NCBI GenBank assembly: GCA_947627665.1
Contig: CANQWX010000001.1
Span: 1 to 64,000 of the forward strand
Source of the DNA: an uncultured Clostridia bacterium
Lineage (GTDB): Bacteria > Bacillota > Clostridia > Christensenellales > Borkfalkiaceae
DNA length: 64,000 nt
Direction of reading: 5' to 3'
The notes below the pieces were generated by a model that searched no databases, was not told the DNA's origin, and worked only from the letters and a program-made list of their open reading frames with translations. The position numbers were made by a program, and so were the translations under genes. Below, piece by piece: positions 33,654-41,652 of this stretch (position 1 is the stretch's first letter; each line of letters begins with the position of its first letter).

Positions 33654-35162
33654 ATGCACCGTATCCTGCTTTTGCCGCTCGACGAGCGGCCCTGTAACTA
33701 CACTTTCCCGCGCATCATGCCCAAGGCGGACTTCGAACTTGTGGAGCCGCCGAAGGAGTACATGGGGCTGAAAAAGCGCCCCGCGGACCGCGACAGGCTC
33801 GCAAAATGGCTGCTCGAAGAGGGGAAGAGGGCGGACGCCGTCATCCTCTCCTTCGATACCCTCATTTACGGAGGACTCATTCCCTCCCGCCTGCACCGCG
33901 AAACGCAGGAGGCGCTCTCCAAACGCGCGGACCTTGTCAAAACGCTCAAAGCGCAGAACCCGTCCTGCAAGATCTATGCCTTCCAGACGATCATGCGCTG
34001 TCCCTTCTATTCCCTCTCCGACGAGGAACCAGACTATTACGCGCAGTGCGGCGCCGAGATCCATCTCTTCGGCAGATACACGCACAAACAGCGGCTCGGC
34101 ATTCTCACCGCGGAGGAGGAAAAGGACTTCGCCCGCGTGAAGGGGAAGATCCCGCAGGAGGCGCTCGCGGACTACACGGCGCGCAGAGAGGTCAACCTCG
34201 GGGTGCTCTTCCACACGCTGGACCTCGTCAAGGATGGCACGGTCGATTCCTTCGTGATCCCGCAGGACGACAGCGCGCCCTACGGCTTTACTTCGCTCGA
34301 CCAGCAGAAGGTCAGAACGCGCATCCGCGAGATGGGGCTGCTTTTGAAGGTGCCCGTTTATCCCGCGGCGGACGACACGGGCATGACGATGCTCTGCCGC
34401 GCGGTCAACGAACTCAACGGGGCAAGGCCCAAGATCTACGTCTATTACGCCTCGGCGAAGGGACCCTTCGTCACCCCCTCGTTTGAGGACCGCTCCATCG
34501 ACGCCACCATCAAAAACCAGATCCTGGCGGCGGGGTGCCGCAGGGTGTACAGCCTGCCCGAGTGCGACATCATGCTGGCGGTCAACATCGGCTCCGAGAT
34601 GCTCTATCTCAAGAGCGAGGAGGAGATGAACGCCGCCTATCAGATCGAGCGCAGCCTGCCCGAATATATCGACCAGATCGAGTACGCCCTCTCGGAGGGC
34701 AAGCTCGTGGCGGTCGCCGACGTCGCCCATCCCACGCAGAACGACGTGGAGCTGTTCCGTCTGCTCTACGGCGAGGGTTTGGCGCTCAGGATCCACGCCT
34801 ACGCGGGCTGGAACACTTCGAGCAACACCCTCGGCACGGTCATCTGCGAGAGCTGCCTCTACCTCCACGGAAGGGACGAACGGGGCAACCGCGACTTTTT
34901 GCTGCACCGCTACTACGACGACGTGGGCTATTGCTCCCACACCCGCACCTGGACGGACGTCAACCCCGTCCCCGCAAACGGCTGCACGGTGTTCGTGCTC
35001 GATGGCGAGCGGGGCAAGTGCGTCGCGGCGGCGAGAGAGGAGCTTCTCCGCTACATGAAGGAGAATTTCCCCCTCCTTGCCGAAAAGGTGGAGGACGTGG
35101 ACGTCAGCGCCCCGTGGAACCGCACCTTTGAAATGGAATTTGTCTTAAAGACCAAAGACTGA
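33654..35162 (+). CDS. DUF4127 family protein (copy 2)
   Basis: A 502-residue paralogue of the protein at 16630, alignable end to end. Blocks: 'LPLDERPCNYTFP', 'IMPKADFELV', 'FDTLIYGGLIPSRLH', 'IMRCPFYSLSDEEPDYY', 'EIHLFGRYTH', 'VIPQDDSAPYGF', 'YPAADDTGM', 'HAYAGWNTSSNTLGT'. No signal peptide or membrane segment. Function unknown. SD AAGGGA lies just upstream. It is placed between sugar permeases and a GH31, while copy 1 lies between an SGNH hydrolase and a ROK kinase, so both paralogues sit at the entry of glycan catabolism. Confidence 0.85.
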   Translation: MHRILLLPLDERPCNYTFPRIMPKADFELVEPPKEYMGLKKRPADRDRLAKWLLEEGKRADAVILSFDTLIYGGLIPSRLHRETQEALSKRADLVKTLKAQNPSCKIYAFQTIMRCPFYSLSDEEPDYYAQCGAEIHLFGRYTHKQRLGILTAEEEKDFARVKGKIPQEALADYTARREVNLGVLFHTLDLVKDGTVDSFVIPQDDSAPYGFTSLDQQKVRTRIREMGLLLKVPVYPAADDTGMTMLCRAVNELNGARPKIYVYYASAKGPFVTPSFEDRSIDATIKNQILAAGCRRVYSLPECDIMLAVNIGSEMLYLKSEEEMNAAYQIERSLPEYIDQIEYALSEGKLVAVADVAHPTQNDVELFRLLYGEGLALRIHAYAGWNTSSNTLGTVICESCLYLHGRDERGNRDFLLHRYYDDVGYCSHTRTWTDVNPVPANGCTVFVLDGERGKCVAAAREELLRYMKENFPLLAEKVEDVDVSAPWNRTFEMEFVLKTKD

Positions 35163-35163
35163 T

Positions 35164-37122
35164 ATGCAAAAACTCAACGGGCAATTACAAAAGACGGAGG
35201 GGGGATACGCGCTCACGCTGCGCCGTCCCTACCGCGCCGCCTACGGATTCGGCGAGAAGTTCGATTCGGTCGACCAAAAGGGCAAGCTCGTCCGCGCCTG
35301 CGTGCGCGAGAAGTGCTTCTATCAGGGGGAGTATACCTATTGCTCCATGCCCTTTCTGCTCACCCCCGACGGCTTCGGGCTGTATGTGGATACCTATGTC
35401 GAAGTCGGTTTCGATCTCCGCACGGAGGGAGAGATCACGCTGGCGTTTGAAGAGGGAAGCCGCGGCGAACAGGCGGACGTCTATCTCTTCGAGGGAACGC
35501 CGAAGCAAATTTTAACGCAGTTCCGCACGCTTACGGGCATGCCGCGCCTCTTTCCCAAGTGGGTGCTCGGCGCGTGGATGAGCGCCAACCGCTGGCGCAC
35601 GCAGGACGAGCTGGAGGAGCAGCGGCGGCTCACGCGGCAGTACGGCTTCCCCCACAACGTCATGGTGGTGGAGCCGTGGAGCGACCTCACCACCCACTAT
35701 CTGTGGAACGGCAGCACGATCCCGCCCAAGGCGGGGGACGAGTGCGCGCCGCTCTCCGAGATCACCTTCGGGGAGCCGTGGAAAGACCCCAAGGCGCTCA
35801 TCGACGGGCTGCATGCGGACGGGCTGCATCTCCTTTTGTGGGTCGTGCCCATGTACGCGCAGGGGGTCAACATCGAAACGGCGTGGAACGTCCCGCAGTG
35901 CCTCTCGGACAACAAGTATGTGAGCGAACACGGGGAGTGCGTGATGGCCGCGGACGGCACGCCGTACACCATTCCGCACACCTGGTGTGTCGGGAGCATG
36001 GTGCCCGACTTCACCGATCCCGTCGGCACAAAGCATTGGTTCGACCGCTTCCGCTATCTCAAAGAGCTTGGGATCGACGGCTTCAAGACGGACGGCGGCG
36101 AATTTATCCACGAGCACTCCGTCCGCTTCCGCGACGGCACGACGGGAAAAGAGGGCCAGAACCGCTATTGCGAGGACTATACGGCGGCGTTTGCCGGTTT
36201 TATCGGGGAAGAGGGGATCGTGTTCTCCCGCGCGGGCGGACAGAAAAGCCCTTCGTTCACCGTCCTCTGGGCGGGCGACCAGGAGTCGACGTGGAGCGAA
36301 TACCGCTCCGTGCTCAAAGCGGGGCTTTCGGCGGGGCTTTCGGGCTTTTCCGCCTGGGGGTTCGACATCGCGGGCTTCTCGGGCTATCTCCCCACGGCGG
36401 AACTGTATCTGCGGGCCGTGCAGACGGCGGCGTTCTGTCCCGTCATGCAGTGGCACAGCGACCCCGTTTCCAACGGCAGATGCGACTTTTCGGGCGCGTG
36501 GAAGATCAACGACCGCAGCCCGTGGAACATGGCGGCGTTCCACAAGAGCGAAGAACTTCTGGAACTTTGCCGCAAACAATTCTTCCTGCACTACAACCTG
36601 CTGCCCTATCAGTACATGCTCATGCGGGAGGCGCACGAAACGGGCATCCCGCCCATGCGGCACCTTGCGCTCGAATTCCCGTCCGACGAGAGGACCTTCG
36701 GGATCGAGGACGAGTTTATGCTCGGCGACGCGCTGCTCGTCGCTCCCGTTTTGGAGGACTACACCGACCGCCGCACCGTCTATCTGCCGGACGGCGTGTG
36801 GTACGACCTCTTCACGGGGGAACGCTACACGGGCGGCACGCACGAGGTCCTGCTTTGCAGGGAGCACTGTCCCGTCTTTTTGCGGGAGGGGAGGGCGGTC
36901 CCGCTTCATCTGAAGGGCGGAACGCTCTGCTCGGACGTCGGCAATCGGCTGGACGGCTATGAGGAGCTTACCTTCCTCGTGAGCGGGGAGGGCAGTTACC
37001 GCTTCCGTGACGATCTCGGCAACGACATCGGGATCGCATGGACGCAACATGAAACACAAGTCAAGCGGAACGGGCGGAACACCCCCGTACATTTCCTCCG
37101 CTTGGCGGGGAGGGGAAAATGA
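35164..37122 (+). CDS. GH31 alpha-glycosidase (copy 2)
   Basis: A 652-residue cytoplasmic GH31 enzyme clearly distinct from copy 1. It has 'AAYGFGEKFDSVDQKGKLVR' in the N-terminal domain, the barrel entry 'FPKWVLGAWMSANRWRTQDE', the nucleophile block 'GIDGFKTDGGEFI' and the acid/base region 'LWAGDQESTWSEYRS'. The 'KTDGGE' and 'GDQ' form is seen in GH31 subgroups that include alpha-xylosidases, alpha-galactosidases and sulfoquinovosidases, so it may not be an alpha-glucosidase. It starts one base after the DUF4127 stop and overlaps the next gene by ATGA. Confidence 0.87.
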   Translation: MQKLNGQLQKTEGGYALTLRRPYRAAYGFGEKFDSVDQKGKLVRACVREKCFYQGEYTYCSMPFLLTPDGFGLYVDTYVEVGFDLRTEGEITLAFEEGSRGEQADVYLFEGTPKQILTQFRTLTGMPRLFPKWVLGAWMSANRWRTQDELEEQRRLTRQYGFPHNVMVVEPWSDLTTHYLWNGSTIPPKAGDECAPLSEITFGEPWKDPKALIDGLHADGLHLLLWVVPMYAQGVNIETAWNVPQCLSDNKYVSEHGECVMAADGTPYTIPHTWCVGSMVPDFTDPVGTKHWFDRFRYLKELGIDGFKTDGGEFIHEHSVRFRDGTTGKEGQNRYCEDYTAAFAGFIGEEGIVFSRAGGQKSPSFTVLWAGDQESTWSEYRSVLKAGLSAGLSGFSAWGFDIAGFSGYLPTAELYLRAVQTAAFCPVMQWHSDPVSNGRCDFSGAWKINDRSPWNMAAFHKSEELLELCRKQFFLHYNLLPYQYMLMREAHETGIPPMRHLALEFPSDERTFGIEDEFMLGDALLVAPVLEDYTDRRTVYLPDGVWYDLFTGERYTGGTHEVLLCREHCPVFLREGRAVPLHLKGGTLCSDVGNRLDGYEELTFLVSGEGSYRFRDDLGNDIGIAWTQHETQVKRNGRNTPVHFLRLAGRGK

Positions 37123-37727
37123 AAAAAAGGATTTGGATCGCCGTAAGCCTCATCGCCTGCATGATCGTCTGCGTCTTGCCGGCGCTCGGCGGCTGCGACG
37201 GGCCGAAGACGGACATCGCGCTCGATAAGCCTGCCGTCACCGTCTATGTCGGCGAAGAGGAGCAGATCATGCTCCAGGGGGCAAGCGGGCAGACAGTCGT
37301 CTGGAAGAGTTCGGACGAATCGGTCGCCACCGTGGAGGCCGAGGGCATCGGCGCCTATATCAAGGGCATTTCGGCGGGCAGCACCACCGTCACCGCCTCC
37401 ATCGGCGGGGAAGAAGCGGCGGTCTGCGAAGTCACCGTAAAGGATTCGCCGCTCTACGTCTTTTTGCCCGACGGCGGGACGGGGAGCCTGAAAAACGGGC
37501 GGCTCGTTCTTCTCAAGAACGGCACGGCGACCGTGAAGGCGATCTCCGACGTGCCGCTCACGGGAACGCCCGAGTGGCGCTCTTCGGACGAGAGCGTCGG
37601 CACGGTGAATTATCAGGGGCTGATCTGCCTCGTCACGGCAGTCGCCCGCGGCGAGTGCACGATCACCGTCGAGTGCGACGGATACCGCGCAAGTTTTACC
37701 CTCTATGTGGGCAAAACGGCGTCATAA
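37119..37727 (+). CDS. Small lipoprotein with two Ig-like (BIG_2) domains
   Basis: A 202-residue extracellular lipoprotein with lipobox 'PALGGC'. Two bacterial Ig-like domains follow: ~28-108 ('VTVYVGEEEQIMLQG', 'VVWKSSDESVATVEAEG', 'AGSTTVTASIGGE') and ~110-200 ('TPEWRSSDESVGTVN', 'ARGECTITVECDG'). There is no catalytic domain. Such proteins serve as adhesion or spacer modules at the surface. It is translationally coupled to the GH31 stop (ATGA) and lies directly before the secreted GDPD protein, with which it may act. Confidence 0.82.
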   Translation: MKKRIWIAVSLIACMIVCVLPALGGCDGPKTDIALDKPAVTVYVGEEEQIMLQGASGQTVVWKSSDESVATVEAEGIGAYIKGISAGSTTVTASIGGEEAAVCEVTVKDSPLYVFLPDGGTGSLKNGRLVLLKNGTATVKAISDVPLTGTPEWRSSDESVGTVNYQGLICLVTAVARGECTITVECDGYRASFTLYVGKTAS

Positions 37728-37737
37728 GGAGGCTGTC

Positions 37738-39519
37738 ATGAAAAAAATACTTCTCATTCTTTCTGCTCTGACGCTTACGGTCTGCCTCACGGTCGGGATC
37801 TGCGTTCCCGCGGTTGCGGCGCCCGAAAGCTATAAAAATTACGTCAGCGTCGCCACGCAGGGGAGCGGGCTTACGATCGAGCCGACCCTCGTGCTCGAAC
37901 CCGAAACAGAGGACCAGCTCGACAATAAGGGCTTTGCCTCGGTCATCGTCACGCCCGACGCGGAGATGAACGTCGAGCTTGGGCAAAAGCGCAGCCTGAA
38001 AGATCTCTTCGACCAAAAGCTCAAGGGGAAATACATTCCCGTCCTGCGCCTGACGGCGGAAACGGCCGAACCCTTCCTCAGCTGGTGGAAGGGCACCTAC
38101 ACGATCTCCGACATCATGGTGCTCTCCAAGGACATTTCCGTGCTCCAAAAGATCTACGCCGACGAAAAGGGCTATCTCATCAACACGGTGTACGATCTGA
38201 CGGACACGCAGCTCACCGCCGACCGTTACGCGCAGTGGGACAACATCGCCGCCGCCAACAAGGCGGGCTGCAACATCCTTCTGTACGACGTGCAGGAGAA
38301 CCTCCCCGTCGCCGCGGAGTATGTTTCGGCGATGAGCAAGGTCTGCTGGGCGCGCGCGGAGGATAAAGAGGAGGGCGCGCTGGCGATCGCCGCGGGCTGC
38401 TACGGCGTCGTCGCGGCGGACAGGGACACGCTCAAAGATTCCCTCGGCTACTTCACAGAGAAGGGCTTTGCGCGGGCGCAGTACATCGCCGCCCACCGCG
38501 GCATCACCAAGTATGCCAACGAACAGTCTTTGACGGGCATCATGGCCTCCTACAACGAGGGCGCCACGCATGTCGAGATCGACATCCAGATCACGTCGGA
38601 CGGCCGCATCATCAGCTGCCACAACAGCGACATCGCCTATGTTTCGGGCATCGGGGGCAAATATATCATCAACGAAACGTTCGCCAACCTGAGAAAGATC
38701 CAGCTCAACAATTTCAGCGCACGCTATGAAGAAACGTTTGCGTCGCTCGAAGAAATTTGCGAAGTTCTGCAAAAGACGGACGTCATCCTCATTGCCGAGC
38801 TTAAACTCGACGGCGGCTCCGCCAAGGCGGTGGACGATCTCAAAGCCATCGAAAAGCTCAAAGAGGTCATGGACAAATACCCCGGGATGAAGGGGCATTG
38901 GATCACGATCACCTTCTACGCGCCCTATGCGCAGGAGATGCGCCGTCATCTTCCCGAGATCCCTTGCTGCTACCTCGGCGGCGGGCAGAGCGGCAAAGAG
39001 AGCGCCGAAAACGTCAAGGCATGGAACTATGCGGGCGGCCATGTCAATTCCTCTCAGGTCGGGGCAAAGATCGACTTTTTGCGCAAGTGCGGCATCGGGC
39101 TGGATGAAATGGAATTCGACAGCGGGACCATGAAACTGAGCGGCGCCACGAACAGTCTTGCACAGACCTATCTCGCGCGCGGCTATACGATGAACACCTG
39201 GACGTACGAGGACCTCTCCCACTTCGCCATCAAGACGAACATCGCCACCACCAACAAGGCGGAGGACTGCGCGCTGCTCGTCAAAGAGGTCGCGGTGGGC
39301 GTGACTTCGGTCACGGAGGCGGAACTTTCCGCAGGCAAGGCGACCGTGCCCTGCCGCACCTACAACGGCTGGAGCCAGAACTGCGAATGCAAGGTCATCG
39401 AGGTTTCGCGCTCGGGCAATACCGCGCAGGTGCTCTTCTATTACCTGCAAAAGACGGGCGATAAATCCGTGCCCGAATACGGGATCTATTCGCAGCTTAC
39501 GACGGTGACCGTCGCATAA
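37738..39519 (+). CDS. Secreted glycerophosphodiester phosphodiesterase-family protein
   Basis: Hydrolyses glycerophosphodiesters; some members (GlpQ-type) degrade teichoic acids. The 593-residue protein has a Sec signal peptide with no lipobox ('VPAVAAPES'). The C-terminal half (~240-500) is a GDPD barrel: 'AAHRGITKYANEQSLTG', metal site 'VEIDIQITSDGRIISCHNSD', 'IAELKLDG', and the late 'YTMNTWTYED'. Residues ~30-240 may be a degenerate second barrel ('ADEKGYLINTVYDL', 'NKAGCNILLYDVQEN') lacking the catalytic His-Arg. A ~60-residue beta tail follows. The start at 37738 has AAGGAGG; the ORF-track start at 37705 lies in the previous gene. Confidence 0.85.
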   Translation: MKKILLILSALTLTVCLTVGICVPAVAAPESYKNYVSVATQGSGLTIEPTLVLEPETEDQLDNKGFASVIVTPDAEMNVELGQKRSLKDLFDQKLKGKYIPVLRLTAETAEPFLSWWKGTYTISDIMVLSKDISVLQKIYADEKGYLINTVYDLTDTQLTADRYAQWDNIAAANKAGCNILLYDVQENLPVAAEYVSAMSKVCWARAEDKEEGALAIAAGCYGVVAADRDTLKDSLGYFTEKGFARAQYIAAHRGITKYANEQSLTGIMASYNEGATHVEIDIQITSDGRIISCHNSDIAYVSGIGGKYIINETFANLRKIQLNNFSARYEETFASLEEICEVLQKTDVILIAELKLDGGSAKAVDDLKAIEKLKEVMDKYPGMKGHWITITFYAPYAQEMRRHLPEIPCCYLGGGQSGKESAENVKAWNYAGGHVNSSQVGAKIDFLRKCGIGLDEMEFDSGTMKLSGATNSLAQTYLARGYTMNTWTYEDLSHFAIKTNIATTNKAEDCALLVKEVAVGVTSVTEAELSAGKATVPCRTYNGWSQNCECKVIEVSRSGNTAQVLFYYLQKTGDKSVPEYGIYSQLTTVTVA

Positions 39520-39543
39520 CAAAAAAACGATAAGGAGTATATT

Positions 39544-41652
39544 ATGAAAAAATTTTTTGCAATGATCCTGGGGGTCTGTATGCTCGCCGCATGCTGCGTG
39601 ACAGGCTGTGACGGTGTGCACGCGCATACCGACAGCGACAACGACGGCAAGTGCGACGTCTGCGGCGAACCCATGACGGAAACGCCGTCCGCCGATTTGG
39701 GCAACGTCGTGGACGATTCCATCCAGACCGACGCCGATTCCTTCCAATATGTGTTCGAAGAACTCTATAAAAGCACCACCTTCCGCGATGAGGCGGCGGG
39801 CTTCGGCTCCGTCGAGGACATCAAGGGCGGCAGGTTCTTCATCAACGGAAAATATTACGACAAGATCAGCTCCGTCGGCAGCCGCCAGGACGTCAAAGTG
39901 GAGCTGTACAACGAACAGAACGCGATGATGATCAACGTTTCGGCGGGCATGGCGTTCACCCTGCCCACGACGGACGTGGACGTGGACTATACGCTCGCGC
40001 AGTACCGCACGCAATATAAGTTCGACGATTCCGTGCTCACGTTCAGCGCGGAGGCGGACCGCAATCCCTACACCGCCAAGGCGAACGCGTGGTACATCTT
40101 CGTCAACGAGTGGGCGATCCGCCATCTCGTGAACGAAAAGTACTACGAGAACCAGAACCTCACCTGGCTCAACAAGGACACTTGCGGCTTTGACATCACC
40201 CCCGTCGGCGAAAACGGCACGTCGGACGGCGAGCACGCCTATCCCACCGTCAAGCAGGGCGACCTTGAATTCCGCCCCGGGTACGAAGTGTACCGCTTCG
40301 ACGTCAAGATCGAGGACGCGGAGAACGTCGAATATCCCTACTATAACATCGGCATCATCCACGAGGTCAACGAGGTCAAGAAGGCCGCGTACTTCGTGAT
40401 GAAGTCGAAGGAGAACAAGGCGGACGTGCGCGACGCGATCCTCAAGAGCTGGCGCGTCATTACGCCCAAGGGCAAGACCCGCAACTACTTCGAAAACTTA
40501 GATCCCGTGCAGGATCCCCATTGGAGCGAGGAGACCAAGGAATTCTTCAACCAATTCATGACGCAGCGCACCAAGAGCTGGGGGGTGTTCTCCTACTCCA
40601 TGCCCGGGCAGGCGGATTCCCTTGTCCCCGGCAGCGGCAGCTACGACCAATATCTCGAGTGGAGCAAACAGATCGAGGAATTCATCGAGGAAACGGCATG
40701 GGGCGGAAAGAAGTACGACGTCTACATGACCTACACCCACCTCGGCTGGGGGAGCAATTACAGCGAAGTTTCCCAGGCCCATCACTACTATCCCTTGGCG
40801 ATGAGCAAGGAGCTTGCGGGCGGCAACGGCAAAAACGGCAAGCCCGTGCTCGAATTCACCTTCCAGTACACGACGAACAACAACCTCGTCGATGAGGAGA
40901 TCACGCCCTTGTTCGACATTATGCGCGGCAAGTATGACGAGTATTTCACCCGCCTCGCAAATGACATCAAGGAATACGGCAAGCCCGTCATGTTCCGCCT
41001 CAACAACGAGATGAACACCGACTGGACGAGCTACTCGGGCATCATGAACCTGCTCGACCCCGACATCTTCAACGCGACGTGGATCCGCCTCTACAACATC
41101 TTCATCGAGAACGGCGTGGATAACGTCATCTGGGTGTGGAACCCCATCGCGGACAGCTGCCCTTATTCGGGCTGGGGCGAGGACCTCTGCTACTTCCCGG
41201 GAAGGGATTATGTGCAGCTGCTCGGCGGCACCAACTACGAGGCGAACAACGACCGCACCAAGTTCCAGACCTTCAAGGAACGGTACGGCTCCCTGTACGA
41301 GAAGAACAAGAGCTACTTCTCCAAGTGGGGCATGATCATCGGCGAATTCGCCTGCGGTTCGGGCGGAAACGCTTCGGGCCAGCTCGGCAGGAACAAGGAC
41401 CTCCAGGAGGAATGGGTCCGCGGCATGTTCGAGGAACTCAACGCCGAAGACCCCGCGCCCTATGTGCAGCAGATCAAGGGCCTCATCTGGTTCAACTGCA
41501 ACGACTACGGCAACGGCGGCATCACCAACCGCTATAAATTCGCGGATACGCCGAAGGGAACAGGCTCCAACAAGAGCGAAACGTACACCGACCTCGAGCC
41601 GACGTGGAAGGCGTTCCAGAAAGGCTTTCAGGATGCCGAGAAATTAAAATGA
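39544..41652 (+). CDS. GH26-like glycosidase lipoprotein (copy 1)
   Basis: A 702-residue surface lipoprotein (lipobox 'CCVTGC'). After the lipobox comes a 'HAHTDSDNDGKCDVCG' motif, a short metal-binding-like sequence common on clostridial surface proteins. An N-terminal beta domain (~55-290) precedes a barrel with GH26 features: acid/base-like 'VMFRLNNEMNTDWTSYSG', 'VIWVWNPIADSCPYSGWGED' and nucleophile-like 'MIIGEFACGSGG'. In beta-mannanases the acid/base Glu follows His ('HEMN'); here it follows Asn ('NEMN'). GH26 is therefore a similarity call, and substrate is open (beta-mannan or beta-xylan-type in the family). SD AAGGAG is present. Confidence 0.72.
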   Translation: MKKFFAMILGVCMLAACCVTGCDGVHAHTDSDNDGKCDVCGEPMTETPSADLGNVVDDSIQTDADSFQYVFEELYKSTTFRDEAAGFGSVEDIKGGRFFINGKYYDKISSVGSRQDVKVELYNEQNAMMINVSAGMAFTLPTTDVDVDYTLAQYRTQYKFDDSVLTFSAEADRNPYTAKANAWYIFVNEWAIRHLVNEKYYENQNLTWLNKDTCGFDITPVGENGTSDGEHAYPTVKQGDLEFRPGYEVYRFDVKIEDAENVEYPYYNIGIIHEVNEVKKAAYFVMKSKENKADVRDAILKSWRVITPKGKTRNYFENLDPVQDPHWSEETKEFFNQFMTQRTKSWGVFSYSMPGQADSLVPGSGSYDQYLEWSKQIEEFIEETAWGGKKYDVYMTYTHLGWGSNYSEVSQAHHYYPLAMSKELAGGNGKNGKPVLEFTFQYTTNNNLVDEEITPLFDIMRGKYDEYFTRLANDIKEYGKPVMFRLNNEMNTDWTSYSGIMNLLDPDIFNATWIRLYNIFIENGVDNVIWVWNPIADSCPYSGWGEDLCYFPGRDYVQLLGGTNYEANNDRTKFQTFKERYGSLYEKNKSYFSKWGMIIGEFACGSGGNASGQLGRNKDLQEEWVRGMFEELNAEDPAPYVQQIKGLIWFNCNDYGNGGITNRYKFADTPKGTGSNKSETYTDLEPTWKAFQKGFQDAEKLK

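Noticed and set aside
35512-37092. 526-residue ORF on the minus strand
   Set aside because: Antisense shadow of the second GH31 gene.
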